Shown one piece after another: positions 49,760 to 61,627 of a stretch of 64,000 nucleotides of DNA; within the stretch, counting starts at the first letter, position 1; every line of letters starts with the position of its first letter. Origin of the DNA: Xestospongia muta (Eukaryota; Porifera; Demospongiae; Haplosclerida; Petrosiidae); the NCBI GenBank assembly GCA_963693285.1, contig OY848918.1, positions 16,666,785 through 16,730,784 of the forward strand, written 5' to 3'. The notes under the pieces are model-generated. The model had not been told where the DNA came from and did no database searches. It saw nothing but the letters and a program-made list of their open reading frames with translations. The translations under genes and the position numbers were made by a program.

Positions 49760-51459
49760 AATTTTCCCTTCTATATGATTAAGTAGCTCCATTTTGTTAA
49801 ATCATTTACCTTCTTTCTACATATTTGCTTATGAATTATTGAGTTTTCTTTCTTCAATCAACATTCATGTTTATTTTTTTCTATTTTGTCAACTATAATT
49901 ATTGTTTATTGCATTAAAGAAATTCACTGTTATATTAAAAGTTAAGGTTAATGGAACAACAGATACTTCTATGTTAGTACACCTGAAAAGTGAACAGGAA
50001 CTGCATCATTAAAGAGCTGAGTATGCTTATGAACAGTTGAAAGAGGATACGGCTTTGTCAAAACATTTAATTTACAAGTGTCTTTACCTATTGCTGTCCT
50101 TTCAACCAATATTGTGCCTTATTAACATCAACTCTGGAGATACAATTTAGGAGTACATAGTTGTAAGACTTGTATTGGATACATACTTGTTTAGCATAAA
50201 GGAATAGCAACAAGAGGTTCATGAGAAGTTGGGTCCAGTATTCTCAACTATATTAGGATAATAATACTACTGCCAAACATCCCATAATGTGCAATAATTC
50301 AAGTGGGAGGCAAAATCTCAACTTTAATCTCGTCTCTCTCTCTGGCTACACATTGTCAGTAATGACAGTAGTCTTTGACTAGTATTAACCAAAATGTGGT
50401 AAAATATTAATACCTTCCCAATGATTGAAATTTTGGCAGTATTGTAACAGCTAGATGTAAGACTCAGCATGCTTTGTTCAACAGGATTTGAGTAATCTTA
50501 TATCAAAGACAAGATATCAAAGTCTATTCAATGAACATCAATTGTAATGTCAACAACAAGAAAGAAAGTGTATAGACTGGCTGAGAATGCAATGGATAAA
50601 AAGATGATCCTCTAGCATTTCAATATTATTACACAGTAAATTCTTTGGAAGAATCAAAGATAGTTGATTTTAGAAGAAGAGGAAAACCTAGACCTCCAAA
50701 CATTGTTAGGATTAACCCATTACCACTCTACACTAGTCCTCAAAAGACTGAAAAGAAAAATTAAAAGTACAAAACAAAGAAATTGTTTTAGTCTTTTAGA
50801 GTTTATACCTCTAATTTATCATCTTTTTATCATGGACTTGTAAATGGAGAGGATTTGAAGACTGAAACAATAGTGTCAATGATGATGATGATGTTCTTTA
50901 AATGCCCCAAAATTTTAAAATAATATTATATGAAAAGTTGATCAACAACCATTTGTGGTTACAGTCAAGTATTCTTGTGGCTTTAGCTTTTATTGACATT
51001 TTATAGTAAACAAGACACTTCAAAAAGTTATTAATTACAATTCAAGTAACATCATATGGTTAGACCACTGTGGCTCTCAGTCTTTAATTACAACCAGGTT
51101 TTCATGCTCTATTTGGTGATATTTAAACATGGATTGTAGAGTGTCCTACAAAGTATAAGAAATATTATGCCTGCTGAGAATAATTAAAAAAATCAACTTT
51201 AAAATATATATTGTGTCAAAACATGTATATGTACCCAATATGTAGATACACAAACAAATAGCAAATTATTAAGGTTATGTAATATTATAAATAGGTTACA
51301 TAATAACTAAATACAATAGAAACTACAAGCAATAGCACTAGTTAAAACTATTTCCTTGTACACGTATAATAATGACACTAAGAGCAGCTATATACTAATC
51401 ATGAAGGATTTTGTTACATATAAAAATATCTCTTGATATTAGTGATTTTGTCAATTTTA
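49760..51459. other. Intergenic, one possible coding scrap
   Basis: AT-rich. At 50634-50755 the plus strand reads 'VNSLEESKIVDFRRRGKPRP' and 'PNIVRINPLPLYTSPQ'. It looks protein-like but I cannot assign it. Nothing else was recognised. Confidence 0.3.
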
Positions 51460-53333
51460 TTAAAATAAATCACCCTCTAACGATTCTTTCTCTAACACGT
51501 CATGTTGAGTCCTAAATAAATTAGGTGCAATAGGTACTTTCTCAGCTGTATGTATGGGTGTGGCTGCAATTATGTTCACATCAGGAAGGTTGTGACTGGT
51601 AGTAGATGAAAGTGGCAAAACAGGACTGTCAGGAATAGGTTTAAAAGTGGAGTCATCAGCTTGTTCTCTGAGGACAGATGCAGGAGTTAAATTTGGTGTA
51701 TCTTCTAAGTCTTTATCATTTCCTGAAAAATAATGGGCTGGAATTTCGGGGTCTTCAACTAATTCTGTAAGACTTTGTGAGATAGTACTTTCTGATGATG
51801 ATTGTGGTTCATCATATCTTTGTGTCTTGAGATCAGCTACAAGTAATGGTTTTGTTTTATTTTGTTCTAAGACATTGTTGTCTGATAGCGTTTTCTTCAA
51901 AATAGGTTTTAGATTTTTCCAGTTAGGCGTTGACTGTGACAACTGGTTTGACTCTTCAGTACTTGATATGAAATGTACAGTTGTTGGACATGGGGCAATG
52001 TCTGCTTCTATTTGCAAGTGCTTTGGACTAAACGATGACTGAAGAAACAAAGAAATGTGTACATGTAATTGCAGCGTGGTTTCATAAGTAAGAATATAAT
52101 AAATGAACTGAGTTATTGATACCGAAACTATTCACAGAGTCTATATACTTTTATTAAAAACATATTGATTGTCTTTGAATTCAATAGTTATTTATAGAGT
52201 TCACAAATATGTAAGAGATGTTTAGGGCTTCCTTGCACACAGAAAATGCCAAGTAAAAATAAGAGATTGGTAGTATTGTACATTTTCAGTTACACAAACT
52301 AATATTGATATGTAGATATTATGTACTAACCTGTGACACTCTTTTCTTTAGCTCTTGTAATTTATCCATTGGAACTGCTACAACATTGTTTGGATCCATT
52401 GAGAGCTGTCTTTTTGCACGGACTTTAGCATGCCATGCGTTAGCAATGGTTGCTGGAGAATAGTTAACAATAGCAGGATTACTAATGGATTCACGTCTGT
52501 CCTGATCATCCTCTTTACTACTCATTCGAGCCATAGCGTTTTCTACAACTGCAACCATATGTGGCTGCTTATCTTCTTTTAGTTTACTGGTTACTTTTGC
52601 AGAGACATCTTTAAATGTTAACCTGCGTTTTTTAGGATCAATTTCATTAGAGTTTATAAGCTCTTCTGTTCTTTCTTTTACAACCTCTTGTGTAGCTTTG
52701 ACATGTGAATTAAAGTCTTCCAGCCTTTCCTTAAGACTGGTCCTTTGAGTTGCTGTTGGCGAGGGACTCTCTGTTTTTTTCAAGTTGTCCAAAAGGTTAG
52801 GGAAATTTGTTCCAAATGTTTGAGTATGTTTTCCTGGTTTGTAAACCATGTGCTGTTGTCCCTCTTGTAGAAACAAACTCTTCACTCTTTTTCGACCTCT
52901 TCGTGTTCTGAGATCAAGTTGTTTAGGACGACTTATTTTGCGGATTCATTCGTTTCTTTTCTCTTGTTCTTCCGTCAAGTCTTCAATACTTTCAGTTTCA
53001 TCTTCATCATGTATTGACTCTAATTCAATTGCTTCGTCTGATTTGTTCTGAATAAATTCATCAGCAAAATTGGTAGGTCGAATTTCATCGTGCAGTGACT
53101 CTTGATCTGATATCTTTTCCTCTGCCAATGGACTTAATGGAGTGGTCTTCAGTGGCTCAATAAAGACATCATCTTGTGCTTGATCATGTGATTGAAATAG
53201 TTCATCTTTCTCACTAGATTCCTCCTGATATTCATCATCATTATCAAGTTCACCACATACATCACTCTCTTGTTCCAAGTCAGTAAATTGAGAAGTCTCT
53301 TCATCACCCAACATAAAGTCGTTATCATTTGAT
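51460..53333 (-). CDS. Acidic, disordered protein region; C-terminal part of the transporter gene or a separate gene
   Basis: Two minus-strand exons, 52331-53333 and 51460-52038, join in phase 0 ('KKRVSQ' to 'SSFSPKHLQ') and end at a stop at 51460. The first begins after acceptor 'cctcaacag' and fits in phase onto the transporter's last membrane exon (Ile-Arg-Ser). A local Met ('MLGDEETSQF') could instead start a separate protein. The sequence is acidic ('DNDDEYQEESSEKDE'), then charged with a short helical stretch ('LKERLEDFNSHVKATQEVVK'), then serine/proline-rich, without recognisable domains. An in-frame TGA lies at 52946-52948 in the middle of a 334-codon exon whose frame stays open on both sides. 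It may be a nonsense mutation or a sequence error. No function can be assigned. Confidence 0.65.
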
Positions 53334-53454
53334 CTGTTGAGGTAAAAGAATAATACACTTAAAATCTATAAAAAAGCTTTGTTATAATACTTATATGCAT
53401 AAAGTAATGTATTAGTAAAGTAGTTATATAATGATAATACATATGACTGTGTAC

Positions 53455-55272
53455 CTGATTAATCCTCTTATTTTATATTTAGTAGTAGTATGTCTTAACC
53501 AGTTACATGATACAGCTAATATCAAATACACTAATGTCATCAAAAGGAGTATCTAGAGAATGTAAGTCACAATAATGCATAGGGTCTATTTACAATTGAG
53601 TTCATGCAGGTCAATTAAAAAGCACATTCATACCATTATATTTGTGAATGACATAATTCAGTAAAGAATGAACATATATAAGGTAAATTTAATGTCTACT
53701 TTAAGTATAAGATATCATTTTAATGACCCTATATACTTGACTACTCTTTACTTACAGCTATATTCACATAAGGTCGAACATCATCAAAGTTATATGCCTG
53801 AAGGATATAATCACCAGATGAGAGATAACACTCTACTTCTGATTCTCCTGTATTACAATTAGCTTTAATGCCAGTGAGAAGGAAAGAAGCTGAGGCAGAG
53901 AAGCCATAATAGTTAGGATTAATATAAAAGAGCCAACGATACCTATAACATTAATAGAATACAATATGTATGTATATCGTTGTATAATATTAACGATGAT
54001 AAAATATTAACATAATACATCTGTACATGTGATAATATATAGAGAGACTCACACCCAGGGAGTATCATCACGAGGAATAAAGAAACCACTTGTGAATCCT
54101 GCTACACTTGATATGATGGGTAACAGATGAAATGCATATGAAGGTAAAGCTGAGATTAAAAAAATGAGAAGAGAAATCCAAGTTTGATTGAGAGCCATAG
54201 CTACAACAACTAGTTGAAGAAATACAGTAGCACTCCAGTATGTCATATTAACAAGCTATAAATATAATAAACATAAGTGAAATTAAACAATAATAACTAT
54301 GTTAGTGACTTAAGCATGTTTTTTAGGAAGTTAGAGGGAAGGCATTTCGCCCCCCTTGCAAATTGTTTTGCCCCCCCCCCCCCCCCCATCTATTTCTCAA
54401 AACATTGCTTTGCCCACCCTGAAACATTTCTTTAAAAAAACATAACTTAAGTATATATTATGTAAACTTTCTTACCAGTAGGTACAAAACAAGAGCACAA
54501 AGGACAACAGGTATGATTGCCATGGTAACAAAACAAAAGAACCCTTGACAGATAAGGTCATGTGATCTACCAGCACCATCAGCTTTTTCAAACCCACACA
54601 CCTATACAAAGTATTATATCAATACATATACATACATGTATATACATTTGGTTCAAAGGATCCATATATATACTGTATAAGTAAGTTGATGTATGTATAT
54701 TAGGTTAAATGGAATCACAAAGGCAACCATACACATACTTAATATAGATGCATCACATTAAATTAACTTCCTGGAAATACATTATTTGTATTGTAGACTA
54801 TACATTATATTATAAATTATGCTTAAATGACATGTACACTTGTCATTACATCCTGTTATTACTTGTAATGCCTTTAGATAGTAGTTTTGTAGAACTGGGA
54901 ACATAAACAAAGCACTAGCCACTGAATACACACAAAATCCAGACATGATTAAAATGGGAGTGTCCTGTTGGAAATAGACTGTTCCTAAAAGCACAAAGAA
55001 AAATAATGTTATAATCAAAAACATTGAATTGATATATTTAATAAATAAAATGTTATACTTTACAATATCTAATTACAGCTAAAGTTTATACAATCATTTA
55101 CCTAGCAATAGTCCGTATGCAAAGAATATAATAGGTAAATATAACCTCCACACAATAGTACTTCGTTTACTAGCTCTAGCTTCAAGAACAGACCAACAAG
55201 TGAACCAGTTTGCTTGAGGTTGTCGCCTATCCTTGTTTTTATTACTACCATGGATGTTTCAGTATGTGAGTA

Positions 55273-55314
<42 letters not shown>

Positions 55315-55325
55315 TGTGTGTGTGT

Positions 55326-55364
<39 letters not shown>

Positions 55365-58300
55365 TCCTAAAACATATATACAGAACAATAATATCTTACG
55401 GAGGTAAAGTAGCCGAAGTTCTTATGTATAAAGGATTTTTTGCTCTCTATCAAGAGTTTGTATAGACATACTTTCAAAGTCCTTCACACGAGCACGTTTT
55501 ATAGCCCACTTTATTAAATCTTGTTCAGTTGAATTCTGAAAAGGAACAGTCACTATTATATCTACATGTCATTATACATTCGCTCAATTTTTGAAGTAAA
55601 AATGCATATCAGTAGTCAATGTACAAATCCCTGTAATTGTGTCTTATATTATAATGCGTCCTATGGTTGTATTTTGTATTAGCATACCTGATAATGTTCT
55701 AATATGATTTCTCTCATCCATGGTTTGCCCAACATATCCATAATGACATCTATAGAACAACAATATTAATAAAATTGTTCTGTACAAAGTCGATATTAAA
55801 AAAAATAATACTCTGATTAAATCAAATGAACTGTGATGTAGCTTTATAACGCAAAAATTATATTAAGTAACATTAATATTGACAACAAAAGTAATCTATG
55901 CATATATAGATTATTAAACAAATAATGTTATTACCTGCTGGGTTGTGCTCTTCAAGTTGAGGTAGTATTAGACCTCGTTTAAGAAATTCACTCATTAAAG
56001 CCTCAACAAAGAAACTGTATGCTTTCTGGGGTACTCCATGATAAGCTACATTACCATCACTGAGTAAAATCAGTTTATGAAACATGTAAAATATCTCAAA
56101 TTGTGGCTGATGTATTGTGAGAACAACAGTTCTATTGGAATACGCAAGACGGTTTAAGTGACTGAGCAGTTCAATTGATGCAATAGCATCAAGACCTATG
56201 ATAAATAAATATATATTAAAATAATATTACATATTACATATTGTATATGGAGCTATTTATAAAAAGGGCTACTGAAATTCCTTACATAACCTGTAAGTAT
56301 CAGCTTAACTATACATAATATACTACAACACATAGATTTATAATATGATTATAAAGTAATGCAATTAATTCTTTGTTAATTATATTCATGAAGTTGATTT
56401 ATATTTCCTGTATCAACTAATAACATTTATATTTCCTGTATCAATTAATTACATTAATTTATACTGGTCATGTTACAAGGAAAGTGTCAACTCAACATGA
56501 ATACACTTAACAAGTGTGCCAATATTGCTATACTGTTAATTTAAAATAAAATAAAATTTAATGATACATCTATTAATTCTATGTGAATTAATATGTATGT
56601 ATTTGGGGCTAATTTATATATATATATATATAGTGTTATCATTTATAATGTACATGTACATACACGTCTATAAGGAATACTTGTCATTGTTATAACATAT
56701 CTTACCTGATGTTGGTTCATCTAAAAAGATGTCCTTAGGCATTGTGAGTAGTTGTAATGCAATCACTAATCTCCTCTTTTGTCCACCACTAAGTCCAGGT
56801 CCAGAAGCCCCACCTACTTTTGTGTCTTGGACTGAAAGGAGACCAGTCTAAAGACAAAATGACATTCAAATGTACATGTAATGCACCGTATATTGGGAAA
56901 CTTTCACGTCGGGATATTTTTGCGAATTGGTGAAATTGTAGTTTTTCGCGAATATAAATTTTGCGATTTATACCATGTTTCCACCCACTTGTAATTATTA
57001 CCGTTGACCACACCCTAAAACGTTTCTCACACCTGGACTCGACAATGATGGACTCCTGTATCAGAGGATACCAAGTTCATAATGAGGTATGGACGTCCAA
57101 TGGAGAAGAAATCATTTTTACTAACTATTTGTCACACGGTCACCCATAATCAAATTTTCTGCGTTACCATTTGCCACGCCCATAATTGTAAGAAATTGGC
57201 GAGGGATATTTTTACGATGGAGTTAAATTCTGGAAATTCGCAAAAATTTAGCAACGCGGATGTTTCCCGGTATACGGTATATTGTATTGTACAGGTACTG
57301 TAAGTATATATAAATTGACACTTGAAACTTAACAATTTATACATGCAAACACAGCATGCACATGTAGCATATATTGTATATGTATATACATGTATGATAG
57401 TTCCATTATACTATATGTGTTGTGCATATAAAATCATATTATATAATGTTACATACTTACCACTTCCATAAGTTGTTCTACTCTCTCAAATTTCTGTCTC
57501 CAAGCCATTTTACCAGGTAACTTCATGTGAGCAGCCAAAGTTAATTTCTCTCTATAATTCAGCATTCATTAAAATATCATCTCAATTCATATACTCACCT
57601 AACAGTAAGTTCTTCATAATAAGGTGTGGCTAACTGTAAGACATATCCAGTATTAGCTATATACTTCTGTCGTACTTTATCCAGTGAATGTCCATTAACA
57701 TATATCTCACCCTATAGACATAAATGTACAATATTAAATATCTATTAAACAGTTAATTACTGATATGTTCCCAGTATTTCGTCTTCCAGTAAGCAAGTCT
57801 AAAAATGTTGTCTTCCCACATCCTAAAACATGTAGCAATCATATGATGTTAAAAGAATTGATAAATAAAATCATGTGACTAATATAATTATAGTCCATAA
57901 CATAACATTGATATTGCTAGTGTATACCACATACATGTACTGACATGTTGGTAACATTAAAGTCAAATAATAAACATGCATTTTGTCATGTGATAGTCAC
58001 CTGATGGTCCCATGATATTAACAAGTTCACCTGGATTAAAATAGAGTGATATTCCACGTAGAATCTCCTTACGTACTCGACCACACCCACAATAACCAGG
58101 AATAGGTTGAGTCTATAGAGTAATATCACATATACATGTATATACACAGACTACTTGTCATATATATGTAGTACTTGGAATACTTGTACATGTATGTACA
58201 TGTATGTTTAAGATTTACCTGAGCTTCATATTATTTATCAGTACTATCATAACTAAAATAACTAGGCCGACTTGATACTAAACTTGAAGTCACTGATAAA

Positions 58301-59426
58301 TCCATCTAATGGAATTAAAGCATGTATATATTGTATGTGTACATTTTACTCAATAGGATTAGTGACAAATATATGTAATATAGAATATTACTATATATGT
58401 ATGTGTTTTGTCATTCCTTACCTTATCTGTTTCTTGTGATATTTCAGTATTTGATGGCTGTACGCTTTCTTCATAAGTAGATACAGATTTCAAATGTGGT
58501 GAAGATGGTTTATCAGATGTATTAAGCTATAAAATGTCACATATTATATAGAAAACAATAAAAGTAATCAGACCGTCTATACTAGTACATTTTATAATAG
58601 TACTGTACTATAACAGTACAATACAATATAGTAGAGTACAGTATGTATTGTTAAAAGTAAGTACTCTTACAATATTTTTAATGTATATACTTTTATAGTA
58701 CTCTATAGTACTACTTACTTTAAATGAGTATTTGCTTATGTGAAGAAAAAGCATTGAGCCTACACCAAATTTTCTTTTGCTACCAAGTTTTGTCACAGAG
58801 CCTTTGCTATCTTTAAGCATCCATGATTTAGATGTAGTATGTTCACTTTGAGAGAATATTTTACACTCATTATGACTTACAGACACTGGAACATGTTCAA
58901 AATCAAATGCTATATTATAATAAAAGATAGTTGCTATTAATGTACATGTTGTACATGTAACTGTACATATTGTACATATGAATATATATACTGTTATTGT
59001 AATTGATATGAAAATGTATGTATCCAAAAAGCAAAGCAATATTTATTTATCATTACTACATCATGATACATGACTACATGTACATGTTTATATATGTCAG
59101 TATAATATCATGTACATTATAACATTCACACTATAGACAGTATGAGTACATACCAACAGAGGGTGTGGTGACAGGATCACCATTTGGTATAGCTTCTCAT
59201 CTTCATTCTCCTTTATTATCTCCTTGTGAATTATTGCTGGTTGAAATTGACAATAAAAATTATTTTTTATTTCAACCTCAGATTCATGAATATTATTGTC
59301 CAATACAAAAGATACAGTGGTAGTGTCTGTTTTCTCATCTTTCTCCTTCTTAGGATAAACGTCAACACAATACTTTAAATCAATACAAGCAACAGAGACA
59401 GTCTCTTCTAAACCACATATTGGAAA
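53455..59426 (-). CDS. ABCG-type half-transporter (at least 18 exons, damaged frame)
   Basis: Minus-strand exons: 59154-59426, 58719-58909, 58422-58526, 58219-58305, 58001-58112, 57761-57822, 57599-57711, 57461-57551, 56706-56847, 55935-56195, 55688-55749, 55400-55535, 55102-55244, 54863-54984, 54476-54601, 54053-54255, 53756-53942 and 53455-53552. The nucleotide-binding domain comes first: Walker A 'GPSGCGKTT' (split between two exons), signature 'LSGGQKRR', Walker B 'IFLDEPTSG', D-loop 'LDAIAS', switch 'TIHQP'. A membrane domain of about six segments follows. NBD before TMD is the ABCG order; substrates in this family are lipids, sterols or xenobiotics (family knowledge). Damage: TAA at 58231-58233, a one-base shift at an A6 run (55436-55441), and probably another shift near 59190. 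The start exon was not found. Confidence 0.85.
54371..54388. repeat. Poly-C/G homopolymer
   Basis: A run of about 17 C in an AT-rich intron of the transporter gene, flanked by 'tttgcccccc' and 'aattgttttg' repeats of a short 'ttttgccc' motif. Confidence 0.85.
55270..55361. repeat. Compound (GT)n-(GA)n microsatellite
   Basis: About 50 bp of GT repeats followed directly by about 32 bp of GA repeats, in an intron of the transporter gene. Confidence 0.95.
56885..57278. mobile_element. MITE-like element with terminal inverted repeats
   Basis: Left end 'accgtatattgggaaac' (56885) and right end, as reverse complement from 57278, 'accgtataccgggaaac'. Similarity continues to a shared 'tttttgcgaatt' about 35 bp inside each end. 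The 394-bp element has no coding capacity and is markedly GC/CpG-richer than the intron around it. It lies in the transporter intron between the exons at 57461 and 56847. No clear target duplication was found; TA or short TSDs are possible. Confidence 0.8.
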
Positions 59427-60884
59427 CTAGAGAAGACAAGAAATTGTATATTATTTGTACATGTATACATGTATTACTAAAACATGTACAGTATATATGA
59501 CATATACATGTAAATATACTAGCTAATAATGATATACTTAATATTTTATGCAAATTAACAAAATACTACAAGTAAGTTGTCTTTCATTATTTAGTATCTT
59601 TTTATTTGTAGTTACACGTATTTTAAAAGTCATGAACATCAATAAACAAGTCATTTGGAAAGTGAAGATTGCAGACTTTAAATTATTTATGCATGAAAGA
59701 TGCTTGTACAGTGATCTGGTTAAGTCTTTTAAGTGGTATATATTGTACATGTCACTAGTTTACCTGTTCAGTTTAACTCTTAGTTAGGTCCTAGAAATAC
59801 CTCCAATAAAGTAGAAATAATGATGGTTATAATCAAAGCACTGGTCAGTCTAAATTGTCCTTTTCAAGCTCTTATCTCTTCTAGACACGTTGTATCTTAA
59901 TAGTTGCTATGTATTAATGATAGACCACACCTCTAAATATTTAATTAGGTTTAATATTTTCTGATTGCACCGAGTACTTCCTATAGACTAAAAGTAGGTG
60001 TTCCTTTTATTAATAATTATTGGAGGTGTGGCTACTAAACCATGTAAGTATCTTATCAAGATATTGCTGTTCCACTCACTTATCGATATAATTGGTTTGG
60101 TCATTAAAAAGTTAAGTCTACAAGATAATGAGAAAGATAATTTCATTTTTTTTCCATTTCTCTGTCTACCATTTTTTAGATACTGTCCATTTATCTTACT
60201 ATACATCCATTTACCTGTATCTATTTTATTAGGTTCTACTATCATATAATACAGTGATGTTCTATATCTTGTCCACTTAATATTATAGATATCAAGTGAG
60301 ACAATATTGGTAATATTCAATCTTTACTACAATCAAGTAAGAACAAGTTAATTAATGATATTAAAATAATTGACATATTTGTACTATTGTAACTGTAGTC
60401 TCATTTCCAGGCTACCACATCCCTTGGCTTAAGGTAGTCTGGAGCTTTACTTGAATTTTTGAGACAGGAAGTCTTCAGTATTACAATTATAATGTTTGTC
60501 TCTACACATCCTTTTTTCAACCACAATTGAAATAGTAAACTTTATCTTTAGTTATCATATGATATTAACCATAATATTAATTTGCCACAATTTTAATTGA
60601 TGAATTTATTAGACACAGTAATAATGAGATAAATATCAATTCCTGTCCAAATAAAAGTGAACAATGATAGCAGAATATCATTAGCTATGAGACATGGTAA
60701 TGTGTGAATGATACTATTGTGACTCATTAGTAGTGTTATGTAATATCTCTTTTGATAATTACAATATATAAGTCTTGTGATTATATAATGTCATATTAAT
60801 TTTATATGATGTTTAGTTATAGTCTTGTCCTCAAGCTATCACAACTTACAGTACTCTATACACTATGAACCATAGTGTGAGATA
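59427..60884. other. Region 5' of the transporter, no gene recognised
   Basis: This should hold the missing first exon(s) and promoter of the ABCG gene, but none could be chosen. The overlapping open frames at 59988-60320 on both strands have no recognisable features. Confidence 0.4.
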
Positions 60885-61305
60885 GTCTAATATCTTACAG
60901 TATGGTAATCTCTTATCTTTCTTTTAGTTGTATAAATATTATGTATAGTGATAATTGTTTTATACTGTTTTTACTCTCTCACTCTCTCTCTCATATACTT
61001 ACACACACGCATTATCACCAGATAACATCAAGTAGGACCTCTGCTGAGATGACTGTGTATTACAAGTAATGGGTGTGGTTTTCAATCATAGTAATGTGAA
61101 TATTTCCAAACAACGTAATCTCTTATCTTTGTTTAGTAGCATAATTATTGATATTAGTATTGTTTGTCACCATTTGACTCTCTATCTCTCACTCTCACTT
61201 ACACACTTCAAATACTCACACACACGCATTAGCATTATTACTAGATAACACCAAGTAGGACCTCTGCTGAGATGACTGAGTATTACAAGTAATTGGGGTA
61301 AAATA
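60885..61305. repeat. Two-copy tandem duplication, about 210-220 bp unit
   Basis: 'gtaatctcttatcttt' (60905 and 61115), 'cacacacgcatta' and 'taggacctctgctgagatga' (61033 and 61256) recur in order. Copies differ by small indels and a CT-rich stretch. It lies between the transporter and the second Roc-COR-Death gene. Confidence 0.8.
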
Positions 61306-61627
61306 CTTTTTTTTAAATGAAAAAGTGAAAAATAATCTACAAAAGAAATTATACAGTTGCTATACAAGAGACTTGGCAAATCATTAAACAAGATTAATCT
61401 ATTATAGTATAACAATATCATAGAAATAGAAAAAAACCACTAAATGTTTTACGTGTACAGTTAGCCAATTTTCAAAAAAAATCAAGATAATCATACCAAA
61501 AAAATAATACTGTTAAAAGAATAACTTCAACCTGGTAAGAAAATTCTAGATTATAAGTAAAACATATGATCACAAAAATCTAAAAAAGTTCTGCTAAAGT
61601 TACAAATGTCAACAAGTAAAACAATAA

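Noticed and set aside
52946..52948. TGA read as selenocysteine
   Set aside because: The surrounding protein is disordered with no redox motif, and no SECIS-like element was looked for with tools. A mutation or sequence error is simpler.
59988..60320. 110-codon minus-strand frame as a gene or first exon of the transporter
   Set aside because: No donor in phase with the next exon and an equally long frame lies on the opposite strand.
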